Shown here: piece by piece, positions 27,821 through 35,380 of the stretch
Position numbering within the stretch: position 1 is the stretch's first letter
How the letters are laid out: every line of letters starts with the position of its first letter
Source of the DNA: Streptomyces sp. NA04227
GTDB lineage: Bacteria > Actinomycetota > Actinomycetes > Streptomycetales > Streptomycetaceae
Assembly (NCBI RefSeq): GCF_013364195.1
Contig: NZ_CP054918.1
Coordinates: 2,159,001 to 2,223,000 of the forward strand
Length of the DNA stretch: 64,000 bases
Direction of reading: 5' to 3'
Translations under genes and position numbers: made by a program
Notes under the pieces: generated by a model
The model's input: the letters and a program-made list of their open reading frames with translations, nothing else
What the model was told of the DNA's origin: nothing
Databases searched by the model: none

Positions 27821-27866
27821 AAAACAAAAAACGCGGGGGAGGGCGATGCGATCGCCCTCCCCCGCG
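27821..27866 (-). terminator. Strong intrinsic terminator after the leader-peptide gene
   Basis: A perfect 16-bp stem (27832-27847 paired with 27851-27866, plus-strand arm CGCGGGGGAGGGCGAT) and 3-nt loop. On the minus strand it is followed by a T-rich run (27821-27831, the complement of an A/C tract). It sits between the peptide gene and the protease gene and should make the peptide mRNA far more abundant than that of the protease. Confidence 0.93.
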
Positions 27867-27883
27867 CCCGAGGAGGAAATACC

Positions 27884-28183
27884 TCAGTGCGTGGCCGTAG
27901 CAGCCGGCACGCAGGTGAGGCTGTTGCTCGGGTTGTTCGAGCCGAGGCCCAGAGCGCCGACGAGGCCCGGGGTTCCGTGAACCTGCTGAGCCTGGCACGC
28001 CGAGGTGGAGAGGGCACCGCCGCCGTTGTCACCGCCGCCGACCGCGACAGCGCTGGAGCTCGCGCCACCGGCGTCGTGGCCGCCACCGGCGTTGTTGAAC
28101 GGAACAACGGTGGACAGGACAGCGCGCTCGGGCAGAAGCTCCCCGGTCAGACCGTCCAGCTCCTCGAAGGTGATCGCGTTCAT
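27884..28183 (-). CDS. Leader-bearing small peptide, putative RiPP or signal-peptide precursor
   Basis: 99 residues with AAAGGA 8 nt before the ATG. The N terminus (MNAITFEELDGLTGELLPER) is an acidic, amphipathic leader with a ELDGLTGELLPER segment like those of ribosomally made peptide precursors. From residue 21 the sequence turns to Val/Ser/Thr, then a Gly/Ser/Ala/Asn-rich core with GGG tracts. It has only two cysteines (C63 and C91) and ends CVPAATATH. No modification enzyme (radical SAM, YcaO, lanthionine synthetase) is in the window. It is followed by a very strong terminator and then an M50 protease and a sensor kinase in the same direction. It may instead be a small exported structural protein; the leader and neighbours favour a processed peptide. 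Confidence 0.8.
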   Translation of the reverse strand: MNAITFEELDGLTGELLPERAVLSTVVPFNNAGGGHDAGGASSSAVAVGGGDNGGGALSTSACQAQQVHGTPGLVGALGLGSNNPSNSLTCVPAATATH

Positions 28184-28747
28184 GCTTTTCCTTTCATGGC
28201 CACGGACGGCTTGCCCCGTCCGACGCAATGAGAACTGGGCAAAAGGGTTTTGAGTAACGGCAGTTCACTCGTCCGCGAAAAAACGGGCGAGCTGCTGATT
28301 CATTTATAGGACGATCCTTCCGGCGGCACTCTTTCTTCCCGCTCGGCACTTGTCGGTTCTTCACGGCCGATAACCGGTCGATAAACCGGCGCGCGCACCA
28401 CGCGCCACGCTCGGTCGGCCCGAACAGGGTCGGCGGCGCGAACACGGTCCGTCCTCTCGACTACGGCCGGTAAGGAAGTGGCGGACGGGCGGAGAGGAGG
28501 GGCGCGGCCAGGCTCCACGAACGCCCGCCCGTCTACTGGCATGGACATGCTCACCCGCCCCACCTGCGGAAACGTCAGCCCGCCTCCCCCACCGGACGCC
28601 GCCGATCGCTGCTGCCCCGTTTTTGGGTGACCATGACTAACGGGGCGCGGATCTTTCGCGCCCGCGAGGTCCGCGAGGCATCGCGACCGGACGAGGCAGG
28701 GCCGGACGGCGAGACGCTCAGTGGGGCGAGCCCGGCGAAGGAGCGAC
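28184..28747. other. Divergent intergenic region between peptide and phosphatase genes
   Basis: 564 bases. It must hold the promoter of the peptide gene (minus) and of the phosphatase gene (plus). A TATAAA hexamer on the minus strand (28303-28308) could be a -10 element, but no -35 box stands at the usual distance. An imperfect hairpin with a run of A (CTCGTCCG/CGGGCGAG around 28268-28291) lies between it and the gene. No further small gene with a ribosome-binding site was found on either strand. Confidence 0.45.
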
Positions 28748-31141
28748 GTGGCCGAAGCTCAGGACAGGCGGGACGACGATCGCCATCCGTCGTCGAGGCC
28801 ATCCCCGACCGGGACGGCGGGCCACGACGGCGGTCCCGTGGCGACCGGGCCACCGGGCGGCGCCGTGACCACGGCGGACCCCGGCGACGACGCGACCACG
28901 GCCGACCCGGGCGACGAGCGGTCCGTGGCCGAGGCGATGGCCAAGCTGCTCGGCTGCCCCGACCCGCAGTCGCTGCTCACCACCGCGATGGACGTCTGGC
29001 TGACCGGGGTGGGCGCCTCCTCCGGCCTGGTGCATCTGCTCCAGGACGACGGGTGGATGCGGATGGCCATGGGCGTCGGCTACCCCGAGGAGGCGCTCGA
29101 CTCCTTCCGGCTGATACCCCCGGACGCCGAACAGCCGCTCGTGCGGGTGGCCCGTACCCGCGTCCCGGAACACGTGCTCGCCGCGGAGTACCGGGACCTC
29201 TTCCCCGTCGGCGTCTCACCGCGGCGGCCGACCTCCTTCAGTGTGCTGCCGCTGCTCGTGGACGACCGGTGCCTGGGCACGCTCATGGTGCAGCTCGACC
29301 GGCTCGATCCGCTGTCCGGTGTGGAGGAGCACGAGCTGACGCTGATCACCACCGTCTGCGCGCACCGGCTCGACCATCTGCTCTCGATGGGTACCGGCGC
29401 CGAGAGCGACGAACGGCTCGACCAGGCCCTGCGGCTCATCCAGGGCCGCTCCCGGGCGGCCCGGCTCGAACTGGCCATGACCAACGCCGAGATCGGCTCC
29501 TTCGACTGGGACTTCGCCTCCGGGAAACTGATCTGGGACGACCGGATCTGCCGTCTGTTCGGTCTGGAGCCGGAGGAGTTCGACGAACGCCACGAGACCT
29601 TCATCGGCGCGATCCACCCGGACGACCGGGAGCAGGTCGAGGAGCTCCTGGAGCGGACCAAGGAGACCGGGATCTACCGGGGCGAGTACCGCGTCGTCTG
29701 GCCGGACGGCAGCGTCCACTGGATCGCCGCGGGCGGCAAGGTCGTCTACGACACCCAGGGACGGCCGATGGGCATGCTGGGCGTGGCCCAGGACCGCACC
29801 GAGCAGCGCCGCAACGAGGAACTCAGCGCCGCACGCCAGCAGTTCATCCTGGACGTCTCGCGCGCCTTCAGCGACGCGATGTCCACCCAGAGCGTGATCG
29901 AGAAGGTATACGAGACCGTCCTGCCGGGTCTCGGCGGCAGCTCCACCGCGCTGTACGTCAGTGAGCGCACCGGGATGCATCTGGTCGGCACCCGCGGGCT
30001 GCACGGCGAGTCGCTGCGCCGGCTGGAGCGCCTCACCGCCCTGGACGCGGGCCATCCGCTGCAACGGGAGCTGCGGATGGACCGGCCGATGTTCTTCGGC
30101 GACCGCGAGGCCCTGACCGCCTCGGTCTGGCAGCCGGACCTGGTGCCCGAGGAGGAGGTGCAGGCCTCGGCCCTGCTGCCGCTGACCACCGGCGAGGACC
30201 TGGTCGGCATCTGGGTCGTCAACTACTCCGAGCCGCACGAGTTCACACCGGAGGTCCAGGTCGCGCACACCGCGGCCGCCGGTATTCTCGGCCAGTCGCT
30301 GGCCCGCGCCGAGCAGTTCGACGCCCGGCGCCGCCAGATGAACGAGCTCCAGCAGCTGATGCTGCCGCGCACCATCCCGGACGTGCCGCGCCTGGAGGCG
30401 GCGGTGCGCTATCTGCCGGGTTCGCAGGGGCTGCACGTGGGCGGCGACTGGTACGACATCCTCAGCATGCCGGGCGGGCGGGTCACCCTGGCGATCGGGG
30501 ACGTGCAGGGTCACAGTGCCGAAGCGGCCGCCGTGATGGGGCAGTTGAGGACCTCGATGTGGGCCCACGCCAAGATGGGGCCGACGCCCACCGCGCTGAT
30601 GCAGCTCGGCAACCACACCCTCGCCGACCTCGACACCGAGCTGTTCGCGACGAGTTGTCTGATCGAGCTCGACCCGGTCAGCGGCGACTACACGGCGGTG
30701 CGCGCCGGACACCCGTACCCCTTGGTGGTGCACCCCGACGGGCGGGTGCACGAGCTGGAGGTGCCCGGCGGGCTGCCGCTCGGCACTTTCGCCGACAGCG
30801 AGTACCCGGACCTGGACGGGACCCTGCCGCCGGGCGCCATCCTGCTGCTGTTCACCGACGGTCTGGTGGAGCGCCGCGACGCCGACTACACGGAGGCCGT
30901 CTACGAGCTGATGCACGCCCTCGCGCAGTGGACGCGGGAACGCCCGCCCGACGGGGATCCGGACGGCGACGGCCCGGAGGGACGGCGTACGGTCGCCGCG
31001 GCCTCCGGCGAGGGCGGCCCCGCGCAGTCCATCGCCAACAGCCTCTCCCTGGACGCCCTCGCGGATCTGGTCGTCACGCCCGCGCTGTCGCGCAGTTCGC
31101 ACGACGACATCGCGGTTCTCCTTGTACGGCGCACCAGTTGA
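28748..31141 (+). CDS. SpoIIE/PP2C-family phosphatase with GAF and PAS domains
   Basis: 797 residues from a GTG with GAAGGAG upstream. In order: an Asp/Gly/Pro-rich N tail; a GAF domain (about 45-200, with SVLPLLVDDRCLGTLMVQLD); a PAS domain (about 225-350, IGSFDWDFASGKLIWDDRICR to WIAAGG, with the PAC-type WRQDR replaced by AQDRTEQ); a second GAF (about 360-540); and the phosphatase domain (about 550-797) with GGDWYDILSM, AIGDVQGHSAEAAAVMGQLR, LFTDGLVERRD and HDDIAVLLVRR. Asp residues in GGDWYD, GDVQGH and DD chelate the two metals. Such proteins dephosphorylate anti-sigma-factor antagonists in the partner-switching control of sigma factors. Its substrate is unknown; no antagonist gene adjoins it. 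Confidence 0.93.
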   Translation: MAEAQDRRDDDRHPSSRPSPTGTAGHDGGPVATGPPGGAVTTADPGDDATTADPGDERSVAEAMAKLLGCPDPQSLLTTAMDVWLTGVGASSGLVHLLQDDGWMRMAMGVGYPEEALDSFRLIPPDAEQPLVRVARTRVPEHVLAAEYRDLFPVGVSPRRPTSFSVLPLLVDDRCLGTLMVQLDRLDPLSGVEEHELTLITTVCAHRLDHLLSMGTGAESDERLDQALRLIQGRSRAARLELAMTNAEIGSFDWDFASGKLIWDDRICRLFGLEPEEFDERHETFIGAIHPDDREQVEELLERTKETGIYRGEYRVVWPDGSVHWIAAGGKVVYDTQGRPMGMLGVAQDRTEQRRNEELSAARQQFILDVSRAFSDAMSTQSVIEKVYETVLPGLGGSSTALYVSERTGMHLVGTRGLHGESLRRLERLTALDAGHPLQRELRMDRPMFFGDREALTASVWQPDLVPEEEVQASALLPLTTGEDLVGIWVVNYSEPHEFTPEVQVAHTAAAGILGQSLARAEQFDARRRQMNELQQLMLPRTIPDVPRLEAAVRYLPGSQGLHVGGDWYDILSMPGGRVTLAIGDVQGHSAEAAAVMGQLRTSMWAHAKMGPTPTALMQLGNHTLADLDTELFATSCLIELDPVSGDYTAVRAGHPYPLVVHPDGRVHELEVPGGLPLGTFADSEYPDLDGTLPPGAILLLFTDGLVERRDADYTEAVYELMHALAQWTRERPPDGDPDGDGPEGRRTVAAASGEGGPAQSIANSLSLDALADLVVTPALSRSSHDDIAVLLVRRTS

Positions 31142-31246
31142 GCCCGGCGGCGGTCAACACCCGCCCGCACGGGTGGGGTTGTCCCCACCCCCGGTCCGGG
31201 GGCCGTCCGGCTGGGTCCGCGAGGGCCCCGGCGGAAAGCTGGAGCC

Positions 31247-31918
31247 ATGACCGAGACCACGCCCCCGCTCTTCGCGCACGCCGCGCCGCGGACCCCCGCC
31301 GCCCACCTTCCCCGTAGCGCCAAGGCCCCCGCCTTCGGGCACGCCCTGGTCTATCTGCTCGCCGGATTCCCGCTCAGCCTGGCCGTGTTCGTGGCCGCGT
31401 GCGTCGGGGTCTCCTTCGGCCTGGGCACCCTGGTCGTCTGGCTCGGCCTGCCGGTGCTCGCCGGAACCCTCGCCCTGGCCCGGCGGCACGCCGCGCTGGA
31501 GCGGCGCCGGGCCGAGGCGGTCACCGGACGGGCCATGCCCGCGCCGCGCTACCGCGAGAACCACGCGACGGGCGTGCGCTGGATGTTCCGCTCGCTCGCC
31601 GACCCGCGTGCCTGGGCGGACCTGAGCCATATGTTCCTGGGGCTCGTCCTGCGTACGGTCACCTTCTCGCTGGCGCTGACCTGGACGGTGGGCGGCCTCG
31701 GCGAACTCCTCTACGGCACCTGGTCCTGGTCGCTCCCGCGCGACGGGGGCGAGGAGGGCCTGCTCGACCTCGCCTTCGGCATCTCCTCCCGGGCCGCCGA
31801 CATCGGCTTCCACACCGGTGTGGGCGTGCTGCTCCTGGCGACGGCCGTGCCGATGGTGCGAGGACTCGTCGCCCTGGAGGTGGGCCTGGTGCGGGCGCTG
31901 CTCACGGGCCGGCGCTGA
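31247..31918 (+). CDS. Free-standing sensor-domain membrane protein (putative_sensor type)
   Basis: 223 residues with GGAG upstream of the ATG. Four or so membrane segments (about 31-50, 51-75, 121-145, 180-205) enclose ALVYLLAGFPLSLAVF, a segment of the N-terminal sensor region of actinobacterial histidine kinases. Here no kinase domain follows; the protein ends in ALLTGRR and the neighbour is on the opposite strand, its stop two bases away. It may therefore be a lone accessory subunit, or a kinase that has lost its catalytic part. It follows the phosphatase by 105 bases in the same direction. Confidence 0.8.
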   Translation: MTETTPPLFAHAAPRTPAAHLPRSAKAPAFGHALVYLLAGFPLSLAVFVAACVGVSFGLGTLVVWLGLPVLAGTLALARRHAALERRRAEAVTGRAMPAPRYRENHATGVRWMFRSLADPRAWADLSHMFLGLVLRTVTFSLALTWTVGGLGELLYGTWSWSLPRDGGEEGLLDLAFGISSRAADIGFHTGVGVLLLATAVPMVRGLVALEVGLVRALLTGRR

Positions 31919-31919
31919 C

Positions 31920-33359
31920 TCAGCTCGCCCGTACCCGCTGCGGCACGCCCCACGGGTTGTCGTCCCGCAGCGGCTCGGGCAGCAGTTCCTCCGGGGCGCC
32001 CTGGTAGGCGACCGGTCGCGTGAAGCGTTCGAGAGCGGCGGTGCCGACCGAGGTGCCGGCCGGTGCGGTGGTCGCGGGGAAGGGGCCGCCGTGCTGCATG
32101 GCATGGGTCACCGAGACGCCGGTGGGCCACTGGTTCCACAGCACGCGGCCACTGCGGTCTGCCAAGACCCCGGCAAGTGAGGTGAGTTGGGTCGCCTCAG
32201 CGGGTTCGGCGTGCACGCTCGCGGTCAGTTGGCCGGGCATGCGGCTCAAGACTTCTGCCAGCTCCCCGAGTTGGCGGTAGGTCACGACGAGTCCCAGCGG
32301 GCCGAAGCACTCCTCGGCGGCCTCCTCGCCCGCCGCGACGAAGGACTTCAGGTCGGTCGCGAGGAGCCGGGGCGCGGGGGTCTCGTCGTCGGCGGGCCGG
32401 ACGAGGGTACGGACGCCGGGCAGTGCGGCGAGGCGTCGCGCCCCGTCGAGATAGCCCTGGACGAAACGGTCGCCGAGCATCGGCGCGGCCTCGACTCCGC
32501 GCAGGGCCGAGGCGATCGCGTCGACGAGACCGTGGTCCTCGGCGGGGACGAACAGCAGCCCGGGGTTGGTGCAGAACTGTCCGGCGCCCAGGGTGAGCGA
32601 GCCGACGTAGCCGGAGGCCAGTTCGGCCGCGCGGACGCGCGCCGCCTCCTCGGTCACCACGACCGGGTTGACGCTGCCCAACTCCCCGTAGAACGGGATC
32701 GGTTCGGGTCGTTCGGCGGCGATACGGGCGAGGGTGAGCCCGCCGCGCTGGGAGCCGGTGAACGCCGCCGCGCGCAGGGCGGGATGACGCAGTGCCTCGA
32801 TCCCCTGCTCCTCGCCCTCGATGAGCGCGAACACGCCCTCGGGCGCGCCCGCGCGGGCCAGCGCGTGGTCGATCAACTCCGCTGTCAGCCGCGACAGTTC
32901 GGGGTGACCGGGGTGGGCCTTGACGATCACCGGGCAGCCCGCGGCCCAGGCGGAGGCCGTGTCGCCGCCCGCGACACTGAAGGCGAACGGGAAGTTGCTC
33001 GCGGCGAAGACCAGGACCGGGCCGAGCGCGGTGCGGTAGCGGCGCAGTTCGGGGCGGGGGCCGGTCGGCCAGGCCGGATCGGCGCGGTCGATGCGTACGT
33101 CGTAGTGCTCGCCCGCCCGCGCCTCGGCCGCGAACAGGCCCAACTGGAAGGTGGTACGGGTGAGTTCGCCGTTCAGGCGGGCGGGGCCGAGCCGGGTCTC
33201 GGCATCGGCCGCCGCCACCAGGGCCTCCCGTTCCTCCTCCAGGGCCTTGGCGACCGTGGTCAGGGCGTGGGCCCGCAGATCCGGCGGGCTCGCGGCCCAG
33301 CTGGGTGCGGCCTCCGCCGCGGCGGCGGCGAGTACGCGGTCGGTCGGAGTGGGGTTCAC
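31920..33359 (-). CDS. 2-oxoglutarate semialdehyde dehydrogenase (aldehyde dehydrogenase family)
   Basis: 479 residues; the GTG at 33359 gives the expected N terminus (NPTPTDRVLAAA); an in-frame GTG at 33407 would add 16 residues. Family motifs: FAASNFPFAFSVAGGDTASAWAAGCPVIVKAHPGHP (NADP-binding), PIPFYGELGSVNPV with the general-base Glu, and LGAGQFCTNPGLL with the nucleophile Cys. In the hydroxyproline operon this oxidises 2-oxoglutarate semialdehyde to 2-oxoglutarate, using NAD(P)+. It is the last gene of the operon, 78 bases after the epimerase. Its role follows from context more than from sequence, which cannot separate close semialdehyde dehydrogenases. Confidence 0.93.
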   Translation of the reverse strand: MNPTPTDRVLAAAAAEAAPSWAASPPDLRAHALTTVAKALEEEREALVAAADAETRLGPARLNGELTRTTFQLGLFAAEARAGEHYDVRIDRADPAWPTGPRPELRRYRTALGPVLVFAASNFPFAFSVAGGDTASAWAAGCPVIVKAHPGHPELSRLTAELIDHALARAGAPEGVFALIEGEEQGIEALRHPALRAAAFTGSQRGGLTLARIAAERPEPIPFYGELGSVNPVVVTEEAARVRAAELASGYVGSLTLGAGQFCTNPGLLFVPAEDHGLVDAIASALRGVEAAPMLGDRFVQGYLDGARRLAALPGVRTLVRPADDETPAPRLLATDLKSFVAAGEEAAEECFGPLGLVVTYRQLGELAEVLSRMPGQLTASVHAEPAEATQLTSLAGVLADRSGRVLWNQWPTGVSVTHAMQHGGPFPATTAPAGTSVGTAALERFTRPVAYQGAPEELLPEPLRDDNPWGVPQRVRAS

Positions 33360-33437
33360 GTGTGTCTCGGTCCTGTCCTGTGGAGTGAGTGGGCTGCCGG
33401 TTCGCACGTACTCGGCGCACGTACTCAGAGCACGTGT

Positions 33438-34439
33438 TCAGAGCACGAAGCCCTGCGGGAACGGGTCGCTCGGGTCGAGCAGATAGTTCGCCGTGCCGGT
33501 GATCCAGGCGCGGCCGGAGAACTCCGGTACGACGGCGGGGAGTTGGCCGACCGTGCTGGTGCCGACGAGGCGGCCGGTGAAGCGGGTGCCGATGAAGGAC
33601 TCGTTGACGAAGTCGGTGTGCAGGGGGAGTTCGCCGCGTGCGTGGAGCTGGGCCATCCGGGCGCTGGTGCCGGTGCCGCAGGGTGAGCGGTCGAACCAGC
33701 CGGGGTGGATGGCCATGGCGTTGCGGGAGTGCGCGGCGTCGGAGCCGGGGGCGAGGAACTGCACGTGCTTGCAGCCGGAGATGGCCGGGTCCTCGGGGTG
33801 CGCCGGACGGCGGTGGGTGTTGACCGCCTCCATGACGGCGAGGCCCGCGCTCAGGATCTCGTCCTTGCGTGCCCGGTCGAACGGCAGCCCGGTTTGGGCG
33901 AGTTCGACCACGGCGTAGAAGTTTCCGCCGTACGCCATGTCGTAGCGGATCTCCCCGAGGCCGGGCACCGGCACCCGGGCGTCCAGCTCCAGCGCGAAGG
34001 CGTCCACGTTGCGCAGGGTGACCTGCTCGGCGACGCCGTCCCGTACCCGCACCCGCGCCTCGACGAGTCCGGCCGGGGTGTCCAGGCGGACCAGTGTCTC
34101 CGGCTCGGTGACCGCCACCATGCCGGTCTCCACGAGCACGGTCGCGACACCGATGGTGCCGTGGCCGCACATCGGCAGGAAGCCGCTGACCTCGATGTAC
34201 AGCACGCCCCAGTCGGCGTCCGGGCGGGTCGGCGGCTGGAGGATCGCCCCGCTCATCGCCGAGTGGCCGCGCGGTTCGTCGACCAGGAAGCGGCGCAGAC
34301 CGTCCAGGTGCTCCACGGCGTACCGGCGGCGTTCGGCCATGGTGTCGCCGGGGATCGGGCCGACGCCTCCGGTGACGACCCGGGTCGGCATGCCCTCGGT
34401 GTGCGAGTCGACCGCGCTGATGCTGCGGACCGCGCGCAT
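33438..34439 (-). CDS. 4-hydroxyproline 2-epimerase
   Basis: 333 residues. The two catalytic cysteines of the proline-racemase family are both present: C91 in LPMCGHGTIG and C254 in SPCGTGTSA. A Thr at the second position would indicate a 3-hydroxyproline dehydratase, so this is an epimerase. It converts trans-4-hydroxy-L-proline to cis-4-hydroxy-D-proline, the entry step of the pathway. Its start overlaps the stop of the deaminase gene by one base (TGATG). Operon context and the two Cys make the assignment strong; known counterparts include LhpA. Confidence 0.95.
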   Translation of the reverse strand: MRAVRSISAVDSHTEGMPTRVVTGGVGPIPGDTMAERRRYAVEHLDGLRRFLVDEPRGHSAMSGAILQPPTRPDADWGVLYIEVSGFLPMCGHGTIGVATVLVETGMVAVTEPETLVRLDTPAGLVEARVRVRDGVAEQVTLRNVDAFALELDARVPVPGLGEIRYDMAYGGNFYAVVELAQTGLPFDRARKDEILSAGLAVMEAVNTHRRPAHPEDPAISGCKHVQFLAPGSDAAHSRNAMAIHPGWFDRSPCGTGTSARMAQLHARGELPLHTDFVNESFIGTRFTGRLVGTSTVGQLPAVVPEFSGRAWITGTANYLLDPSDPFPQGFVL

Positions 34440-35380
34440 CAGGCGGCGGCCTGCCGTTCGAGGGCGGCGATCGCGCGGGCCATGTCGGCCTCCACCCCGG
34501 CCCGCAGGTCCGCGGCGAGCGGTCCGCGCGGCGGGCGGCAGGGGCCGCCGAAGCGCCCGACCTTCTCCATGCCCAGCTTGATGGCCTGTACGAACTCGGT
34601 GCGCGAGTCCCAGCGGAAGGCGGCCACCAGCGGCTCGTACAGGGCGCGCGCCTCGGCGAGGCGGCCCTCGGTGGCGAGCGCGAACAGCCGGGCGGACTCG
34701 GCCGGGAAGACATTGGGGAATCCGGCGAACCAGCCGGTCGCGCCCATGAGGAGGCTCTCCAGGACGACGTCGTCGGCGCCGCTGACGACCTCCAGGCCGG
34801 GGGCGCTCTCACGGATCTCCAAGACCCGCCGTACGTCGCCGGAGAACTCCTTCACGGCGGCGATGTTGTCGATCTGGGCGATCTCGGCGAGCAGGTCGGG
34901 GGTCAGGTCGACCTTGGTGTCGAGCGGGTTGTTGTAGACCATCACCGGCAGCCCGACCGAGGCGACGGCCTCGAAGTGCCCCAGAATCTCCGCCCTGTTG
35001 GCGCGGTACATGGTCGGCGGCAGGCAGAGCACACCATCCGCGCCGTCCTCGGCCGCGATCTCGGCCCAGTACTTGGCCTGGTGCGCGCCGACCCCGTGCA
35101 CGCCGACGACGACCTTGCCCGCGCCGCCCACCGCCTCGACGGCGGTACGGGCGACCCGGCGGCGCTCCTCGTCGGTCAGCGAGGAGTACTCGCCGAGCGA
35201 GCCGTTGGGCCCGACACCGTCACAGCCGTTGTCGACCAGCCACTTGCAGTGCTCGGCGTACCGGTCGTAGTCGACCGCGAGCCCGGCCGGTGCGGCGGGA
35301 TCCTCGGCGTACGGCAGGGCCGTGGCCACCACGACGCCGCCGAGCGGACCGGTCTTGGGCTTGTTGTCGATGGTGCTCAA
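34439..35380 (-). CDS. 1-pyrroline-4-hydroxy-2-carboxylate deaminase (DapA family)
   Basis: 313 residues starting at a TTG (35380-35378), chosen because AAGGAG lies 5 nt upstream and it overlaps the preceding gene by four bases (TTGA). An open frame continues upstream but is the antisense shadow of the FAD gene. It is a TIM-barrel aldolase-like lyase with Y149 in VYNNP and the Schiff-base Lys K177 in IAAVKEFSGD. In this operon it deaminates 1-pyrroline-4-hydroxy-2-carboxylate to 2-oxoglutarate semialdehyde, as LhpC does. The fold alone would also fit dihydrodipicolinate synthase; context decides. Confidence 0.92.
   Translation of the reverse strand: MSTIDNKPKTGPLGGVVVATALPYAEDPAAPAGLAVDYDRYAEHCKWLVDNGCDGVGPNGSLGEYSSLTDEERRRVARTAVEAVGGAGKVVVGVHGVGAHQAKYWAEIAAEDGADGVLCLPPTMYRANRAEILGHFEAVASVGLPVMVYNNPLDTKVDLTPDLLAEIAQIDNIAAVKEFSGDVRRVLEIRESAPGLEVVSGADDVVLESLLMGATGWFAGFPNVFPAESARLFALATEGRLAEARALYEPLVAAFRWDSRTEFVQAIKLGMEKVGRFGGPCRPPRGPLAADLRAGVEADMARAIAALERQAAA

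Noticed and set aside
31247..31918. Reading the sensor protein as a complete two-component kinase
   Set aside because: No H-box or ATP-binding motif follows before the stop at 31918.
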